This document shows, piece by piece, positions 19,489 through 27,641 of a stretch of DNA of 64,000 nt. Below the pieces are notes generated by a model. It worked only from the letters and a program-made list of their open reading frames with translations, did no database searches and was not told where the DNA came from. Position 1 is the stretch's first letter; each line of letters starts with the position of its first letter. The stretch comes from Flavobacterium azooxidireducens (GTDB lineage Bacteria; Bacteroidota; Bacteroidia; Flavobacteriales; Flavobacteriaceae). Location: positions 186,001 to 250,000 of the forward strand of contig NZ_CP096205.1 of NCBI RefSeq assembly GCF_023195775.1, in the 5' to 3' direction. The position numbers and the translations under genes were made by a program.

Positions 19489-20835
19489 ATGAAAAAATTA
19501 ATTGTTTCAGTTTTTATGCTTTTCAGTATTTGTTCATTTGCCCAAGAACATTTTTCCGGGATTGGAACTTCCAAGCGAATTGGCATACTCAACGCCAATT
19601 TTAATCCGGCAGAATTAGCTAATCTTAGTTCCAAAATGGAGGTGAATGTTTTTGCCACCAGCGTAAATATTTCCAACAACAAAATAGGTGTGAGTGATAT
19701 TACCGGTGATGAAGATTTTGAAGATTTAATTTTTCAAGGAAATGAACCTGTTAATTTGAGGTTTGATGTGGAAGTCGCCGGTCCGGGATTTGCTTTTCGA
19801 TATGAAAAATGGGGATTTGCCATCACATCCAAAGCGTATGGAAAATTAAATTTAGTAGATATTGATGCCAATATTGGTGACGCTATTGCCAACAACGGAT
19901 TGAATTCTTTGGTAAATTTCACTACGTTAAACGGAAATTACAATCAACGTTTAGTGGGAACAACCTACGGAGAAATCGGACTTTCTGCTGCCAGAAATTT
20001 ATGGGAAACCGATAAATACAAATTAAACGGAGGTGCTACTTTCAAATTATTGTTTCCAGGTTCATATGCCAATTTTGGTGCCGATCAATTTGAAGGAACA
20101 GTTAATTACATTGGCGGAAATTCTTTTTTAACCAATGCCAATGCATCAATCAACGTGGCTTATTCCGGAAGTTTAGGCAGTAGCTTTTCTGATTTTGACA
20201 GTTATTCTGATTCGGTTTTTGGAAGTTTAAATGGTTTTGCTGTTGATTTTGGTGGAACGTTTACGATTAAAGATGACAATGACGGGTATAAATTCAATTC
20301 CGGAATTTCAATTAGAAATATTGGTGGGATGACTTTTAAAGATGAAAATAATTCCTCAACCAATTATAATTTGCTGATTGAAGGTACCGAAAGTTTAAAT
20401 TTATCTCAATTTGATGGTGTGGACAGTTTGCAAGAAGTGGAACAAATTTTGATCGATAGCGGATTTCTAACTTCAACTTCTTCCTCAGAAGATTTTAGAG
20501 TGAAATTGCCAAGTGTTTTAAACGCTTATGCCGATTTACAAGTAATTCCAACCTTATATGTTTCGGTATTTTTACAACAAAAATTAACCGATGATGCTAA
20601 AAATGACCAAATTACAGCTCAAAATGTGGTAACGTTAACGCCGCGTTTTTCATTAAAAAATTTCGAAGTTTTTGCACCATTATCTCAAACAGAAATCGCA
20701 GGTTTTAATGCCGGAATTGGTTTTAGAGCTTATGGATTCTTTATCGGATCAGGTTCTGCCTTTACCGCTTTGATTAACGATAGCAAACAAGCTGATTTTT
20801 ATTTCGGATTTAGATTTGGATTTGGCAAAAGTTAA
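19489..20835 (+). CDS. DUF5723-like outer-membrane protein
   Basis: A 448-residue exported protein with a signal peptide (MKKLIVSVFMLFSICSFAQ). The rest is rich in alternating hydrophobic strands with glycine and aromatic residues, ending in a terminal strand (ADFYFGFRFGFGKS) with an aromatic pattern typical of outer-membrane beta-barrels. The N-terminal region (NANFNPAELANLSSKMEVNVFATSVN) is typical of DUF5723 proteins of Bacteroidota. Its function is unknown. The upstream region holds an imperfect dyad (TACCTATTTATGGGTA) and a near-promoter box (CACCTTTG). Confidence 0.7.
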   Translation: MKKLIVSVFMLFSICSFAQEHFSGIGTSKRIGILNANFNPAELANLSSKMEVNVFATSVNISNNKIGVSDITGDEDFEDLIFQGNEPVNLRFDVEVAGPGFAFRYEKWGFAITSKAYGKLNLVDIDANIGDAIANNGLNSLVNFTTLNGNYNQRLVGTTYGEIGLSAARNLWETDKYKLNGGATFKLLFPGSYANFGADQFEGTVNYIGGNSFLTNANASINVAYSGSLGSSFSDFDSYSDSVFGSLNGFAVDFGGTFTIKDDNDGYKFNSGISIRNIGGMTFKDENNSSTNYNLLIEGTESLNLSQFDGVDSLQEVEQILIDSGFLTSTSSSEDFRVKLPSVLNAYADLQVIPTLYVSVFLQQKLTDDAKNDQITAQNVVTLTPRFSLKNFEVFAPLSQTEIAGFNAGIGFRAYGFFIGSGSAFTALINDSKQADFYFGFRFGFGKS

Positions 20836-20853
20836 TTTTTCTCATTATATTTG
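20821..20853 (+). promoter_or_regulatory. Bacteroidota-type promoter of the aldehyde dehydrogenase gene
   Basis: TTTG (20821-20824), 21 bases, TATATTTG (20846-20853), 24 bases before the ATG at 20878. The -33 box overlaps the end of the upstream coding region. The -7 box contains the TTG that would start the longest frame, so that start is unlikely. Confidence 0.8.
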
Positions 20854-20877
20854 AATTCATTCCCAAACCAATTTGAA

Positions 20878-22206
20878 ATGAGTTCGATTTCAACTGTTGC
20901 CAAACGAAAAAGTTTGCTCAAAAAACTACTGATTGCTATCAAAAAGCACGAATCAGAAATTATTGAAGCATTACACAAAGATTTTAAAAAACCTGAATTT
21001 GAATCGTATTTAACTGAAATTAATTATGTTATTTCCGATTTAAAAAATACAATATCCAACATAAATCGATGGTCAAAACCGAAACGCGTTTGGCCATCGA
21101 TTTTAAATTTGCCATCCTCCGATTTTATTTATTCTGAACCGTATGGTCGAGTTCTAATTATTTCTCCTTGGAATTATCCGTTTCAATTAGCGATTTGTCC
21201 GCTTGTTGCTGCCATTGCTGCAGGAAACACTGTTGTTTTAAAACCATCGGAATTAACGTTCAACACCTCCCAAATCATCACAAAAATAGTAGAAGAAGTA
21301 TTTGATGTAAAAGAAGCCGTAGTCGTTCATGGCGGAGCAGAATTCACTCAATCATTACTGGAAAAACGTTGGGATTTTATCTTTTTTACAGGAAGTGTTT
21401 CTGTGGGAAAAATTGTGGCTCAAGCCGCTGCAAAGCATCTCACACCGGTTACTTTAGAATTAGGTGGAAAAAATCCGTGTATTATTGACGAAGGTGCCGA
21501 TTTAGAAATTGCCGTAAAACGAATTGTGTGGGGGAAATTCATAAACGCTGGACAAACCTGCATTGCTCCTGATTATATTTTGGTTCAGGCAAAAGAAAAA
21601 TACAATTTCGTTGAATTACTCAAACAAGAAATTACCCGAGCGTACGGAGAAAATCCAGAAGAATCAACCGATTTTGCACGTATCATCAATACCAAAAACT
21701 GGCAACGATTACATCACATGATTGATCCTAAAAAAGTTATTTTTGGCGGAATTACAAACGAAGAAAGTCGATACATTAGTCCTACCCTACTTGATGAACC
21801 CGATTTGAATAGCGAAGTAATGAAAGATGAAATCTTTGGACCTATTCTACCCATCATTTCCTATCATGATGAAAAAGATTTAGAACGAATCATTATGAAA
21901 TATGAAAAACCTTTGTCATTGTATGTTTTCACAGAAAACAAAGATTTTGCCGAAAAAATAATTACAAAGTACTCCTTCGGTGGTGGATGCGTGAACGATA
22001 TTATCATTCATTTTTCCAACAAAAGATTACCTTTTGGCGGCGTTGGTCATAGTGGCTTGGGTGCTTATCACGGAAAATTTGGTTTCGATTCGTTTTCACA
22101 TAAAAAATCAATTGTAAAAAAACCAACTTGGGGCGATAATCCTGTTCGCTATGCACCGTATAAAAACAAATTGAAATACATAAAAAAATTACTATCTTGG
22201 CTTTAA
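20878..22206 (+). CDS. aldehyde dehydrogenase (ALDH3-like)
   Basis: NAD(P)-dependent aldehyde oxidising enzyme of 442 residues, the short form typical of ALDH3/fatty aldehyde dehydrogenases. The catalytic cysteine is in INAGQTCIAPDYIL (about residue 229) and the general base glutamate in VTLELGGKNPCII. The cofactor-binding turn FFTGSVSVGKIV and the substrate-tunnel segment SPWNYPFQLAICPL are present. The C-terminus ends in the basic segment KNKLKYIKKLLSWL, which may be a membrane-association helix, as in ALDH3 enzymes. It has its own promoter; the membrane-protein gene follows at 11 bases. Confidence 0.93.
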   Translation: MSSISTVAKRKSLLKKLLIAIKKHESEIIEALHKDFKKPEFESYLTEINYVISDLKNTISNINRWSKPKRVWPSILNLPSSDFIYSEPYGRVLIISPWNYPFQLAICPLVAAIAAGNTVVLKPSELTFNTSQIITKIVEEVFDVKEAVVVHGGAEFTQSLLEKRWDFIFFTGSVSVGKIVAQAAAKHLTPVTLELGGKNPCIIDEGADLEIAVKRIVWGKFINAGQTCIAPDYILVQAKEKYNFVELLKQEITRAYGENPEESTDFARIINTKNWQRLHHMIDPKKVIFGGITNEESRYISPTLLDEPDLNSEVMKDEIFGPILPIISYHDEKDLERIIMKYEKPLSLYVFTENKDFAEKIITKYSFGGGCVNDIIIHFSNKRLPFGGVGHSGLGAYHGKFGFDSFSHKKSIVKKPTWGDNPVRYAPYKNKLKYIKKLLSWL

Positions 22207-22217
22207 ACTAACAAATT

Positions 22218-23006
22218 ATGGAAAACAACACTACAAAAAAAATCAACCAAGCCACTCAACAAGGCTATTATCTTGACTTTGGAACAGTAATTGAAAAAGC
22301 ATTTGAAAATTACAAAAAAATTGCCCTAACAGGAGGTTTAGGTTTTTTAATTATAGTAATTGCCTCTTTTGCCCTTTTTGGTTCTATCGCAGTCGTTGCT
22401 TTTGGCACAGCAGACATGATGGGTACACTAACCGAATTTAATCCAATGGATTTTTCGGTAGTCGGCATACTTATTTATTTTTTAGTTATGATTGTTTTTG
22501 CCGGATTAACCGCTCCCATTGGAGCAGGATTTTTCAAAATGGCTCATTTGGCTGAAACCAACAAACCTTTTTCTGTGGGAGTTATTTTTGACTATTATAA
22601 AACAGTTCACTTTAAAGAATTATTTATTGCCGCGTCATTACTTGCCATCATTAATTTTGCTTTTGTTACAGGTTTTGAATTTATTGATTATCCAATTGTG
22701 GGCAATATGCTATCTTATGTTGTTGCTTTTTTTACCATGCTAACCGTTCCGTTAATCATTTTTGATAATCAAACGGGGGTAGATGCCATTTCCATCAGTA
22801 TCAAATTAGTTTTAAAACAACCGCTTATTTTATTAGGGCTAGCAATAGTAAGTTTCATTATTGTTTGTCTGGGTATCATTGGATTTTGTATCGGAATTCT
22901 GTTTACATTTCCGTTTTGGTATTCCTTTCTTTACACAACCTACAACTCCATTTTCCCGATTGAAAATGCAAGTGAGATTGAGGAGATTGGGAGATTGGAG
23001 GAGTAA
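22218..23006 (+). CDS. integral membrane protein of unknown function
   Basis: A 262-residue protein with about six strongly hydrophobic segments (for example ALTGGLGFLIIVIASFALFG and ILLGLAIVSFIIVCLGIIG) and a short charged N-terminus. It resembles the multi-pass DUF-type proteins that occur widely in Flavobacteriia, but no motif allows a role to be assigned. It lies 11 bases after the aldehyde dehydrogenase gene and 14 bases before the next small gene, so it is probably in one operon with both. Confidence 0.75.
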   Translation: MENNTTKKINQATQQGYYLDFGTVIEKAFENYKKIALTGGLGFLIIVIASFALFGSIAVVAFGTADMMGTLTEFNPMDFSVVGILIYFLVMIVFAGLTAPIGAGFFKMAHLAETNKPFSVGVIFDYYKTVHFKELFIAASLLAIINFAFVTGFEFIDYPIVGNMLSYVVAFFTMLTVPLIIFDNQTGVDAISISIKLVLKQPLILLGLAIVSFIIVCLGIIGFCIGILFTFPFWYSFLYTTYNSIFPIENASEIEEIGRLEE

Positions 23007-23020
23007 AAATCAAAATTTTT

Positions 23021-23374
23021 ATGAAATTCTTTTCAAACCTATTTAAACCCAAATTAAAACATCCGGAAGATTATTATAATGTAACTATAACAGATGAATT
23101 TGTTCGGGTTGAGCATCCTAAAATAAAAACAGAACAAATTGCTTGGTCTGAAATTGAAGTCATAAAATTAATTAATACTGATAAAGGACCATGGGCTCCG
23201 GATATTTGGCTAACACTTATCGGAAAAAATTCTGGCTGTGTGATTCCTCAAGGAGCAAAAGGGTATGATGAAGTTTATGAAATTGTTTCTAAATATGAAA
23301 ATTTTGACTTTGAAAAAGTGATAGAATCAATGACTTGTACTGACAATAGAGATTTTTTATTGTGGAGGAAATAG
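23021..23374 (+). CDS. small hypothetical cytosolic protein
   Basis: A 117-residue soluble protein with no signal peptide and no family that I recognise. The start is basic (MKFFSNLFKPKLKHPEDYY), then a beta-rich part with the central segment APDIWLTLIGKNSGCVIPQG and a helical C-terminus. The pattern of ITDEFVRVEHPKIKTEQIAWSE followed by VIPQGAKGYDEVYEIVS is reminiscent of small PH-like domains, but that is a weak impression. It lies 14 bases downstream of the membrane-protein gene. Confidence 0.65.
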   Translation: MKFFSNLFKPKLKHPEDYYNVTITDEFVRVEHPKIKTEQIAWSEIEVIKLINTDKGPWAPDIWLTLIGKNSGCVIPQGAKGYDEVYEIVSKYENFDFEKVIESMTCTDNRDFLLWRK

Positions 23375-23416
23375 ATTATAAAGAACAAAAATTGCCTAAT
23401 TTATCGCAAAACACAA

Positions 23417-24034
23417 ATGAAAAAGCATTTACTATTAACAATATTTCTTTTATTTTTTGTCAATCTACATTCACAAAATAATGAAATATCACTTAAAAGA
23501 TATTCTCTTGCTGAATCCAAAGGCTATCATATTAAAATTAGAGAAATTGACGATAAATTAATTATTGAAGCAATTTTAATGGATAGTATTTCACAAAATT
23601 TAAAAAATGATAAAGAATATAAAAAACTTAATAAAAAGTTTAATAAAGCGGCAAGTGGTGAAAAAATTAATATGGAATTAGTAAAACCTATTTTAATAAA
23701 AATTGAAGAAATCTATGACAAACATACTTACCATAAATCTGATTTTATAGTCTTAGAAAAAGAAAAATTTCCTGAATATTATAATGAATTTAATGAAATA
23801 TTTAATACTCCGACTTCTATTTTAGACAAAGAAAATAGAGGTAGAATTGTGTTAAATGGTCACTTCATTACTTTTATAATGAAAACAAAAAATTATCAAG
23901 ACTTTTTTAAATTAAGTTCGCCCGACGAAAATAGTAATCCGGTAATCGTAAAGTTTATGAAAGCAACCTTCGAGGTTTTTAGGAATGAAAATAAGAATGA
24001 TTTTTTGGACAGAAAATATACTTTTGGATTATGA
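23417..24034 (+). CDS. exported hypothetical protein
   Basis: A 205-residue protein with a signal peptide (MKKHLLLTIFLLFFVNLHSQ). The mature part is Lys/Asn/Glu-rich and mostly helical. I do not recognise a family. Its base composition is more AT-rich than its neighbours, and it stands at the border of the repeat-rich stretch that follows, so it may be an accessory gene. Confidence 0.6.
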   Translation: MKKHLLLTIFLLFFVNLHSQNNEISLKRYSLAESKGYHIKIREIDDKLIIEAILMDSISQNLKNDKEYKKLNKKFNKAASGEKINMELVKPILIKIEEIYDKHTYHKSDFIVLEKEKFPEYYNEFNEIFNTPTSILDKENRGRIVLNGHFITFIMKTKNYQDFFKLSSPDENSNPVIVKFMKATFEVFRNENKNDFLDRKYTFGL

Positions 24035-24138
24035 TAATAGTACAGCCTATATCTTCTTAGTTATCACGATGCTCTGTGTATTCTCTCAACTTAGCAGCTT
24101 TTAAATTAAAATCCTAATCCTAACTGCACATCCTCAAG

Positions 24139-24228
24139 TTGTGTCATTTCGAGGCACGAGAAATCACATAAAGTAACTAACAAAAATGCTTAGCGTAATG
24201 TGATTTCTCGTGCCTCGAAATGACACAA
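24139..24228. repeat. perfect 31-bp inverted repeat (REP-like palindrome)
   Basis: The left arm (24139-24169, beginning TTGTGTCATTTCGAGG) and the right arm (24198-24228) are exact reverse complements over 31 bp, with a 28-base spacer. A 15-bp direct repeat with one mismatch (GTATTCTCTCAACTT at 24078-24092 and 24251-24265) lies outside both arms. The core AAATCACATAAAGTA recurs in the related element near 55.2 kb. The roughly 310 bases between the exported-protein gene and sucC hold nothing else but a terminator. Confidence 0.9.
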
Positions 24229-24298
24229 AAAACCTCATATCTCACTATACGTATTCTCCCAACTTCACATCAAATAAATTCACTTACTATCAAACAAA

Positions 24299-24326
24299 AA
24301 AAAGCCACCTCTCGGCAGCTTTTTCA
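24299..24326 (-). terminator. sucC terminator
   Basis: On the minus strand AAAAAGCTGCC, a GAGA loop and GGTGGCTTTTT form a stem with two G-U pairs, followed by a T-run, 22 bases after the sucC stop. Confidence 0.8.
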
Positions 24327-24347
24327 CACTATTATATCTAAAATTTA

Positions 24348-25544
24348 TTATTTCGTCAAAGCCGCTTTCACTTGATCCGCTGCTTCTTGAAACTGTACAG
24401 CCGATAAAATTGGCATACCTGAATTATCAATCAATTCTTTTGCAATCTCAGCGTTTGTACCTTGTAAACGTACGATGATTGGCACTTTAATAGCGTCACC
24501 CATATTTTTATAAGCATCCACAACACCTTGAGCCACACGGTCACAACGAACAATACCACCAAAGATATTAATCAAAATCGCTTCCACATTCGGATCTTTC
24601 AAAATGATTCTAAACGCAGTTTCCACACGTTTTGCATCCGCAGTTCCACCCACGTCCAAAAAGTTAGCAGGTTCAAAACCGGCATACTTAATCAAATCCA
24701 TTGTGGCCATTGCTAATCCGGCTCCGTTCACCATACAACCTACGGTTCCATCAAGGTCAACATAGTTCAAACCAACTTCTTTTGCTTCAACTTCAATCGG
24801 ATTCTCTTCACGAATGTCACGCATATCAGCAATTTTGGCTTGTCTGTACAACGCATTATCATCAATATTCACTTTCGCATCCACCGCCATAATTTTGTTG
24901 TCAGACGTTTTCAAAACCGGATTGATTTCAAACATCGACGCATCACAACCAATGTACGCGTTATATAAACTATCTACAAATTTCACCATTTCCTTAAACG
25001 CATTTCCAGAAAGACCTAAATTAAAGGCAATTCTTCTCGCTTGAAAACCCTGTAAACCAACAGCCGGATCAATTTCTTCTGTAAAAATTAAGTGTGGAGT
25101 GTGCTCCGCCACTTCTTCAATATCCATTCCGCCTTCGGTAGAATACATAATCATGTTTCTTCCCGTCGCACGATTCAACAAAACCGACATATAAAACTCC
25201 GATGTTTCACTCTCACCCGGATAATAAACATCCTCGGCAATCAACACCTTGTGCACTTTTTTTCCCTCAGCCGAAGTTTGCGGCGTAATCAATTGCATTC
25301 CAATAATTTGCTCTGCAATTTCCTCTACTTGTTGCAAGTTTTTAGCCAACTTCACTCCGCCACCTTTTCCTCTTCCACCAGCGTGAACCTGAGCTTTAAT
25401 AACGTGCCATCCCGTACCGGTTTCAGCAGTTAATTGTTTAGCGGCAGCCACGGCCTCAACCGGATTGTTAGCCACAATTCCACGTTGAATTCTAACGCCA
25501 TAACTGGCCAAAATTTCTTTACCTTGATATTCGTGTATGTTCAT
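24348..25544 (-). CDS. sucC: succinyl-CoA synthetase (ADP-forming) subunit beta
   Basis: TCA-cycle enzyme subunit of 398 residues. The start at [16 protein letters not shown] is fixed by the invariant SucC N-terminus; the longer frame adds 17 unrelated residues. ATP-grasp features are visible ([20 protein letters not shown]) and the C-terminal CoA-ligase part has [13 protein letters not shown] and [17 protein letters not shown]. The alpha subunit gene sucD is not adjacent on either side. A TATTTTTG box lies about 34 bases upstream on the minus strand. Confidence 0.97.
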   Translation of the reverse strand: MNIHEYQGKEILASYGVRIQRGIVANNPVEAVAAAKQLTAETGTGWHVIKAQVHAGGRGKGGGVKLAKNLQQVEEIAEQIIGMQLITPQTSAEGKKVHKVLIAEDVYYPGESETSEFYMSVLLNRATGRNMIMYSTEGGMDIEEVAEHTPHLIFTEEIDPAVGLQGFQARRIAFNLGLSGNAFKEMVKFVDSLYNAYIGCDASMFEINPVLKTSDNKIMAVDAKVNIDDNALYRQAKIADMRDIREENPIEVEAKEVGLNYVDLDGTVGCMVNGAGLAMATMDLIKYAGFEPANFLDVGGTADAKRVETAFRIILKDPNVEAILINIFGGIVRCDRVAQGVVDAYKNMGDAIKVPIIVRLQGTNAEIAKELIDNSGMPILSAVQFQEAADQVKAALTK

Positions 25545-25577
25545 AGTAGTATAACGTTTGTCTGTTAAAAAGTGCCA

Positions 25578-25585
25578 CAAAAATA
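25578..25585 (-). promoter_or_regulatory. -7 box for sucC
   Basis: TATTTTTG on the minus strand fits TAnnTTTG, with 33 bases between it and the ATG; no clear -33 partner. Confidence 0.5.
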
Positions 25586-25628
25586 GCAAATTCAAACCAA
25601 TTTCTGAAACTATTTTCCTTTTTATTTT

Positions 25629-25777
25629 CCAGAAGCTATTCCCGCTTTCCGCTACAAGCTTTTGCTCAAAAACCTTTTTTTCTAAGGTCCGGCAGGAGCT
25701 TCCGTTGGTCGCTCTGCCAAACCAAGAAAAAATAGGTTTTTTTCACCAAAGGCTTTCCGCTGCAATCGGGGCTAGGA
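25629..25777 (-). repeat. dispersed repeat, copy 1 (about 149 bp)
   Basis: Read on the minus strand, this segment aligns along its whole length with 48047-48193. Shared blocks are CCTAGCCC at the start, CGGAAAGC, GGCA(A/G)AGCGACC, GGAGCTC or a near match, TTGCCG/CTGCCG, CTTGTAG(C/T)G and GGAATAGCTTCTG at the end. The ends form an imperfect inverted repeat (CTAGCCC with GGGAATAG). It has no reading frame of note and is inserted between sucC and an orphan gene. Confidence 0.85.
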
Positions 25778-25871
25778 AATTGTGCTTATAGTGATTTTCA
25801 GAAGTAATATATTCAGAAAAATAGTAATTAATAAATGAAAAGTCTATTCAATGATTTGTAATAAAAATTAC

Positions 25872-25879
25872 TATATTTG
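25872..25879 (+). promoter_or_regulatory. -7 box upstream of the cassette-like gene
   Basis: TATATTTG fits the Bacteroidota consensus and lies 44 bases before the ATG at 25924; the -33 partner is weak. It is followed by AATGCGAAACGAACG, which recurs near 26400. Confidence 0.55.
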
Positions 25880-25923
25880 AAAGTATTAATGCGAAACGAA
25901 CGAATAATATATATTAAAAAATT

Positions 25924-26286
25924 ATGCAACATAAAGAAGACTTAATTTGGGACAATATTACAAATAGTGCAAAAAGAAAATTTGATTATAAAGACTTTGA
26001 AAGTTCTTTTGAAGAAATAGACATTGAACTTGCCGATACATTCCTTTTTGAAATTATTGCAGGTTTTGCTGGTGGAGAATCTAAAGAATTAATATCTGCA
26101 AGACTACTTAGTCAAATAATGCTAACTGGTTTTCATTTTGATAAAACCGAAATGCATAAATTTATTGATGGTAAAGAAAAAGTATTAGGAATAGAAATTT
26201 ATGCGACGCAACTTGCTCGTACAATGCTGGAAGATGGAACTGATGTAATATCTGTTTTAAAATCAATTAATCAAATTTTAAATTAA
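25924..26286 (+). CDS. orphan small protein, cassette-like gene 1
   Basis: A 120-residue acidic soluble protein without signal peptide or recognised family. It is predicted to be mainly helical, with the segment ELADTFLFEIIAGFAGGESK in the middle and FHFDKTEMHKFIDGKEKVLG after it. The leader contains TAATGCGAAACGAACG and the gene is followed at once by the inverted repeat described at 26288-26423. The surroundings suggest an accessory gene acquired as a unit. Confidence 0.65.
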   Translation: MQHKEDLIWDNITNSAKRKFDYKDFESSFEEIDIELADTFLFEIIAGFAGGESKELISARLLSQIMLTGFHFDKTEMHKFIDGKEKVLGIEIYATQLARTMLEDGTDVISVLKSINQILN

Positions 26287-26287
26287 G

Positions 26288-26423
26288 AACGTTGTATAAC
26301 AGCCCTTTCGCACAATTGAGAATTTTGTAGTAAATTCATATTCACGTTTCACAAGAAATATTATCTTAGCGGAAAATAATCGGTTCCGAAGTTCTCAACT
26401 AATGCGAAACGACGGAACGTTGT
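26288..26423. repeat. attC-like imperfect inverted repeat between two orphan genes
   Basis: Starts 2 bases after the stop of gene 1 with GAACGTTGTATAAC (26288-26301) and ends with GAACGTTGTCTAA. Inside these, TTTCGCACAATTGAGAA (26306-26322) pairs imperfectly with TTCTCAACTAATGCGAAA (26392-26409). The size (about 130 bases), the bulged pairing and its place directly after a stop and shortly before the next start resemble integron attC sites, but the terminal GTTGTCT does not fit the GTTRRRY core well, and no integrase gene is in the window. Confidence 0.5.
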
Positions 26424-26450
26424 CTAAAATTGTAAAAAAAACGATATTAA

Positions 26451-27251
26451 ATGGAAAAAATTCTAATTTTTATAATTGTAGTTTGTTGCTGTAATCCATT
26501 TTATTCTCAAAATATAAAAAAGTATAAAGGCAAATATAAAAGTGGCATTGCTGATTACACTTATTATGAAGATGAAAAACTGGAAAGAATACTTGATGGG
26601 AGTTTCTATTTTAAAAATGGATATTCTGAAATTCTTGGAACATACGAAAAAAATAACAAAGTTGGGAAATGGACTTACATTTATAACTGGCAAGGTCGTT
26701 ATGTAAAAATGATTGGTAACTACTCTTCAAATTTAAAAAATGGAATTTGGAAATTTGATGAAACAATAACCGAAGGGAAAAACAAAAAAGAATTTGCAAC
26801 AGTATACAATTTTAAAAATGACACGTTAGTTAAAGAAATATCTTTACCCAAATTGAAAGGAAATCTGGATCCAAACGGAAATTTTATTGGAAGTTGGATA
26901 TATAAAGACTCGCAAAGCGAATATTTAGTTGAATTTGAAAAAAATGTATTGAAAAAGCTAATTCACCGAAATCCGCAAGATGGTCAAATATTCTTAAATT
27001 ACGATACTGAAAATAATCAAGATATTATTAATAAAGGCTTATACAAAATAGTAACTTTAGAATTGACAAATAACTATTCTCAAGATATCACAAATGTTAT
27101 TACAGATATAAAATCAGTTAAAAAAATTGAATCTATTAGATATTTCTTCAATCGATTAAATGGAAACTTAAAAGATTTCCTAAATGATTTAGCTTTTTTG
27201 GATTTCAAAATCTTTGTGAAAGACCCTGAAATTATTCTTTTAAAACAATAA
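26451..27251 (+). CDS. exported MORN/YwqK-like protein, cassette-like gene 2
   Basis: A 266-residue protein with a short hydrophobic signal (MEKILIFIIVVCCCNPFYSQ). The N-terminal half contains several copies of a G-x-Y/W pattern (GKYKSGIADYTYY, GTYEKNNKVGKWTYIYN, GNYSSNLKNGIWKFDE), typical of MORN or YwqK-like repeats, which form antiparallel strands and are common in secreted Bacteroidota proteins. The C-terminal 80 residues are helical and unrelated to anything I recognise. The gene begins 27 bases after the attC-like repeat and has no visible promoter of its own. Confidence 0.65.
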   Translation: MEKILIFIIVVCCCNPFYSQNIKKYKGKYKSGIADYTYYEDEKLERILDGSFYFKNGYSEILGTYEKNNKVGKWTYIYNWQGRYVKMIGNYSSNLKNGIWKFDETITEGKNKKEFATVYNFKNDTLVKEISLPKLKGNLDPNGNFIGSWIYKDSQSEYLVEFEKNVLKKLIHRNPQDGQIFLNYDTENNQDIINKGLYKIVTLELTNNYSQDITNVITDIKSVKKIESIRYFFNRLNGNLKDFLNDLAFLDFKIFVKDPEIILLKQ

Positions 27252-27420
27252 GAAAATTGACGATGTTCAAACCTTTGAAACAAAGGTTTCTTATACTCTA
27301 GGAAATAGGAAAGTGAGTATTCAAAGTACTCCAGAAAATTTATGCAATGAACTTGGGAGAATTGTTGTAAAAGTTAATTTAGAAAGCCCAATGCTGCAGC
27401 ACGGCAATTCAAATAATTAA
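27244..27420 (+). pseudogene. remnant of a TonB C-terminal-like gene
   Basis: An open segment of 58 codons with no start codon near its beginning, overlapping the end of the previous gene. Its translation includes TLGNRKVSIQST, then CNELGRIVVKVNLES, which resembles the strand-helix core of TonB-C/energy-transducer domains in Flavobacteria (typically CNExGxVVVxxxVxRxG). The family match stops after about 15 residues and the frame ends with GNSNN and a stop. I read it as a decayed 3' part left by recombination; the assignment is tentative. Confidence 0.45.
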
Positions 27421-27441
27421 ATTTAAACAAAACTACCCCCG

Positions 27442-27468
27442 CTGCCGCACGAATCCTTCGTGTGGCAG
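27442..27468. terminator. strong hairpin after the gene remnant
   Basis: CTGCCGCACGAA (27442-27453), loop TCC, TTCGTGTGGCAG (27457-27468): a 12-bp stem with one G-U or C-A position. It is much more GC-rich than its surroundings. No long T-run follows, so it may be a structural repeat rather than a terminator. Confidence 0.5.
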
Positions 27469-27544
27469 TTTAAAATTTAAAACATTAAAAAGATTTCATA
27501 CGTTGGCTTGAGGAAAATTTTAAAAAAAACATAACATTTTTTAA

Positions 27545-27565
27545 GCTTAATACGTATGTTTAAGC
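27545..27565. promoter_or_regulatory. candidate HicB operator
   Basis: A 21-bp dyad, GCTTAA, TACGTATGT, TTAAGC, with a TACGTA centre, lies 14 bases upstream of the -33 box of the hicBA promoter. HicB proteins usually repress their own operon by binding a palindrome; the link here is inferred from position. Confidence 0.5.
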
Positions 27566-27579
27566 GGTGTTAAAGAAAA

Positions 27580-27609
27580 TTGTTTTATACTAATATTTGT
27601 ATATATTTG
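27580..27609 (+). promoter_or_regulatory. promoter of the hicBA operon
   Basis: TTG (27580-27582), 19 bases, TATATTTG (27602-27609), then 32 bases to the hicB start. Confidence 0.75.
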
Positions 27610-27641
27610 TTTCATATTTATCACTAATAATACTTTAACAT

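Noticed and set aside
20851..20877. TTG start of the aldehyde dehydrogenase
   Set aside because: The TTG is part of the TATATTTG promoter box; the ATG at 20878 fits the family N-terminus.
26288..26423. Definite integron attC site
   Set aside because: The pairing fits but the core bases do not match GTTRRRY well and no integrase is in the window, so I report it only as attC-like.
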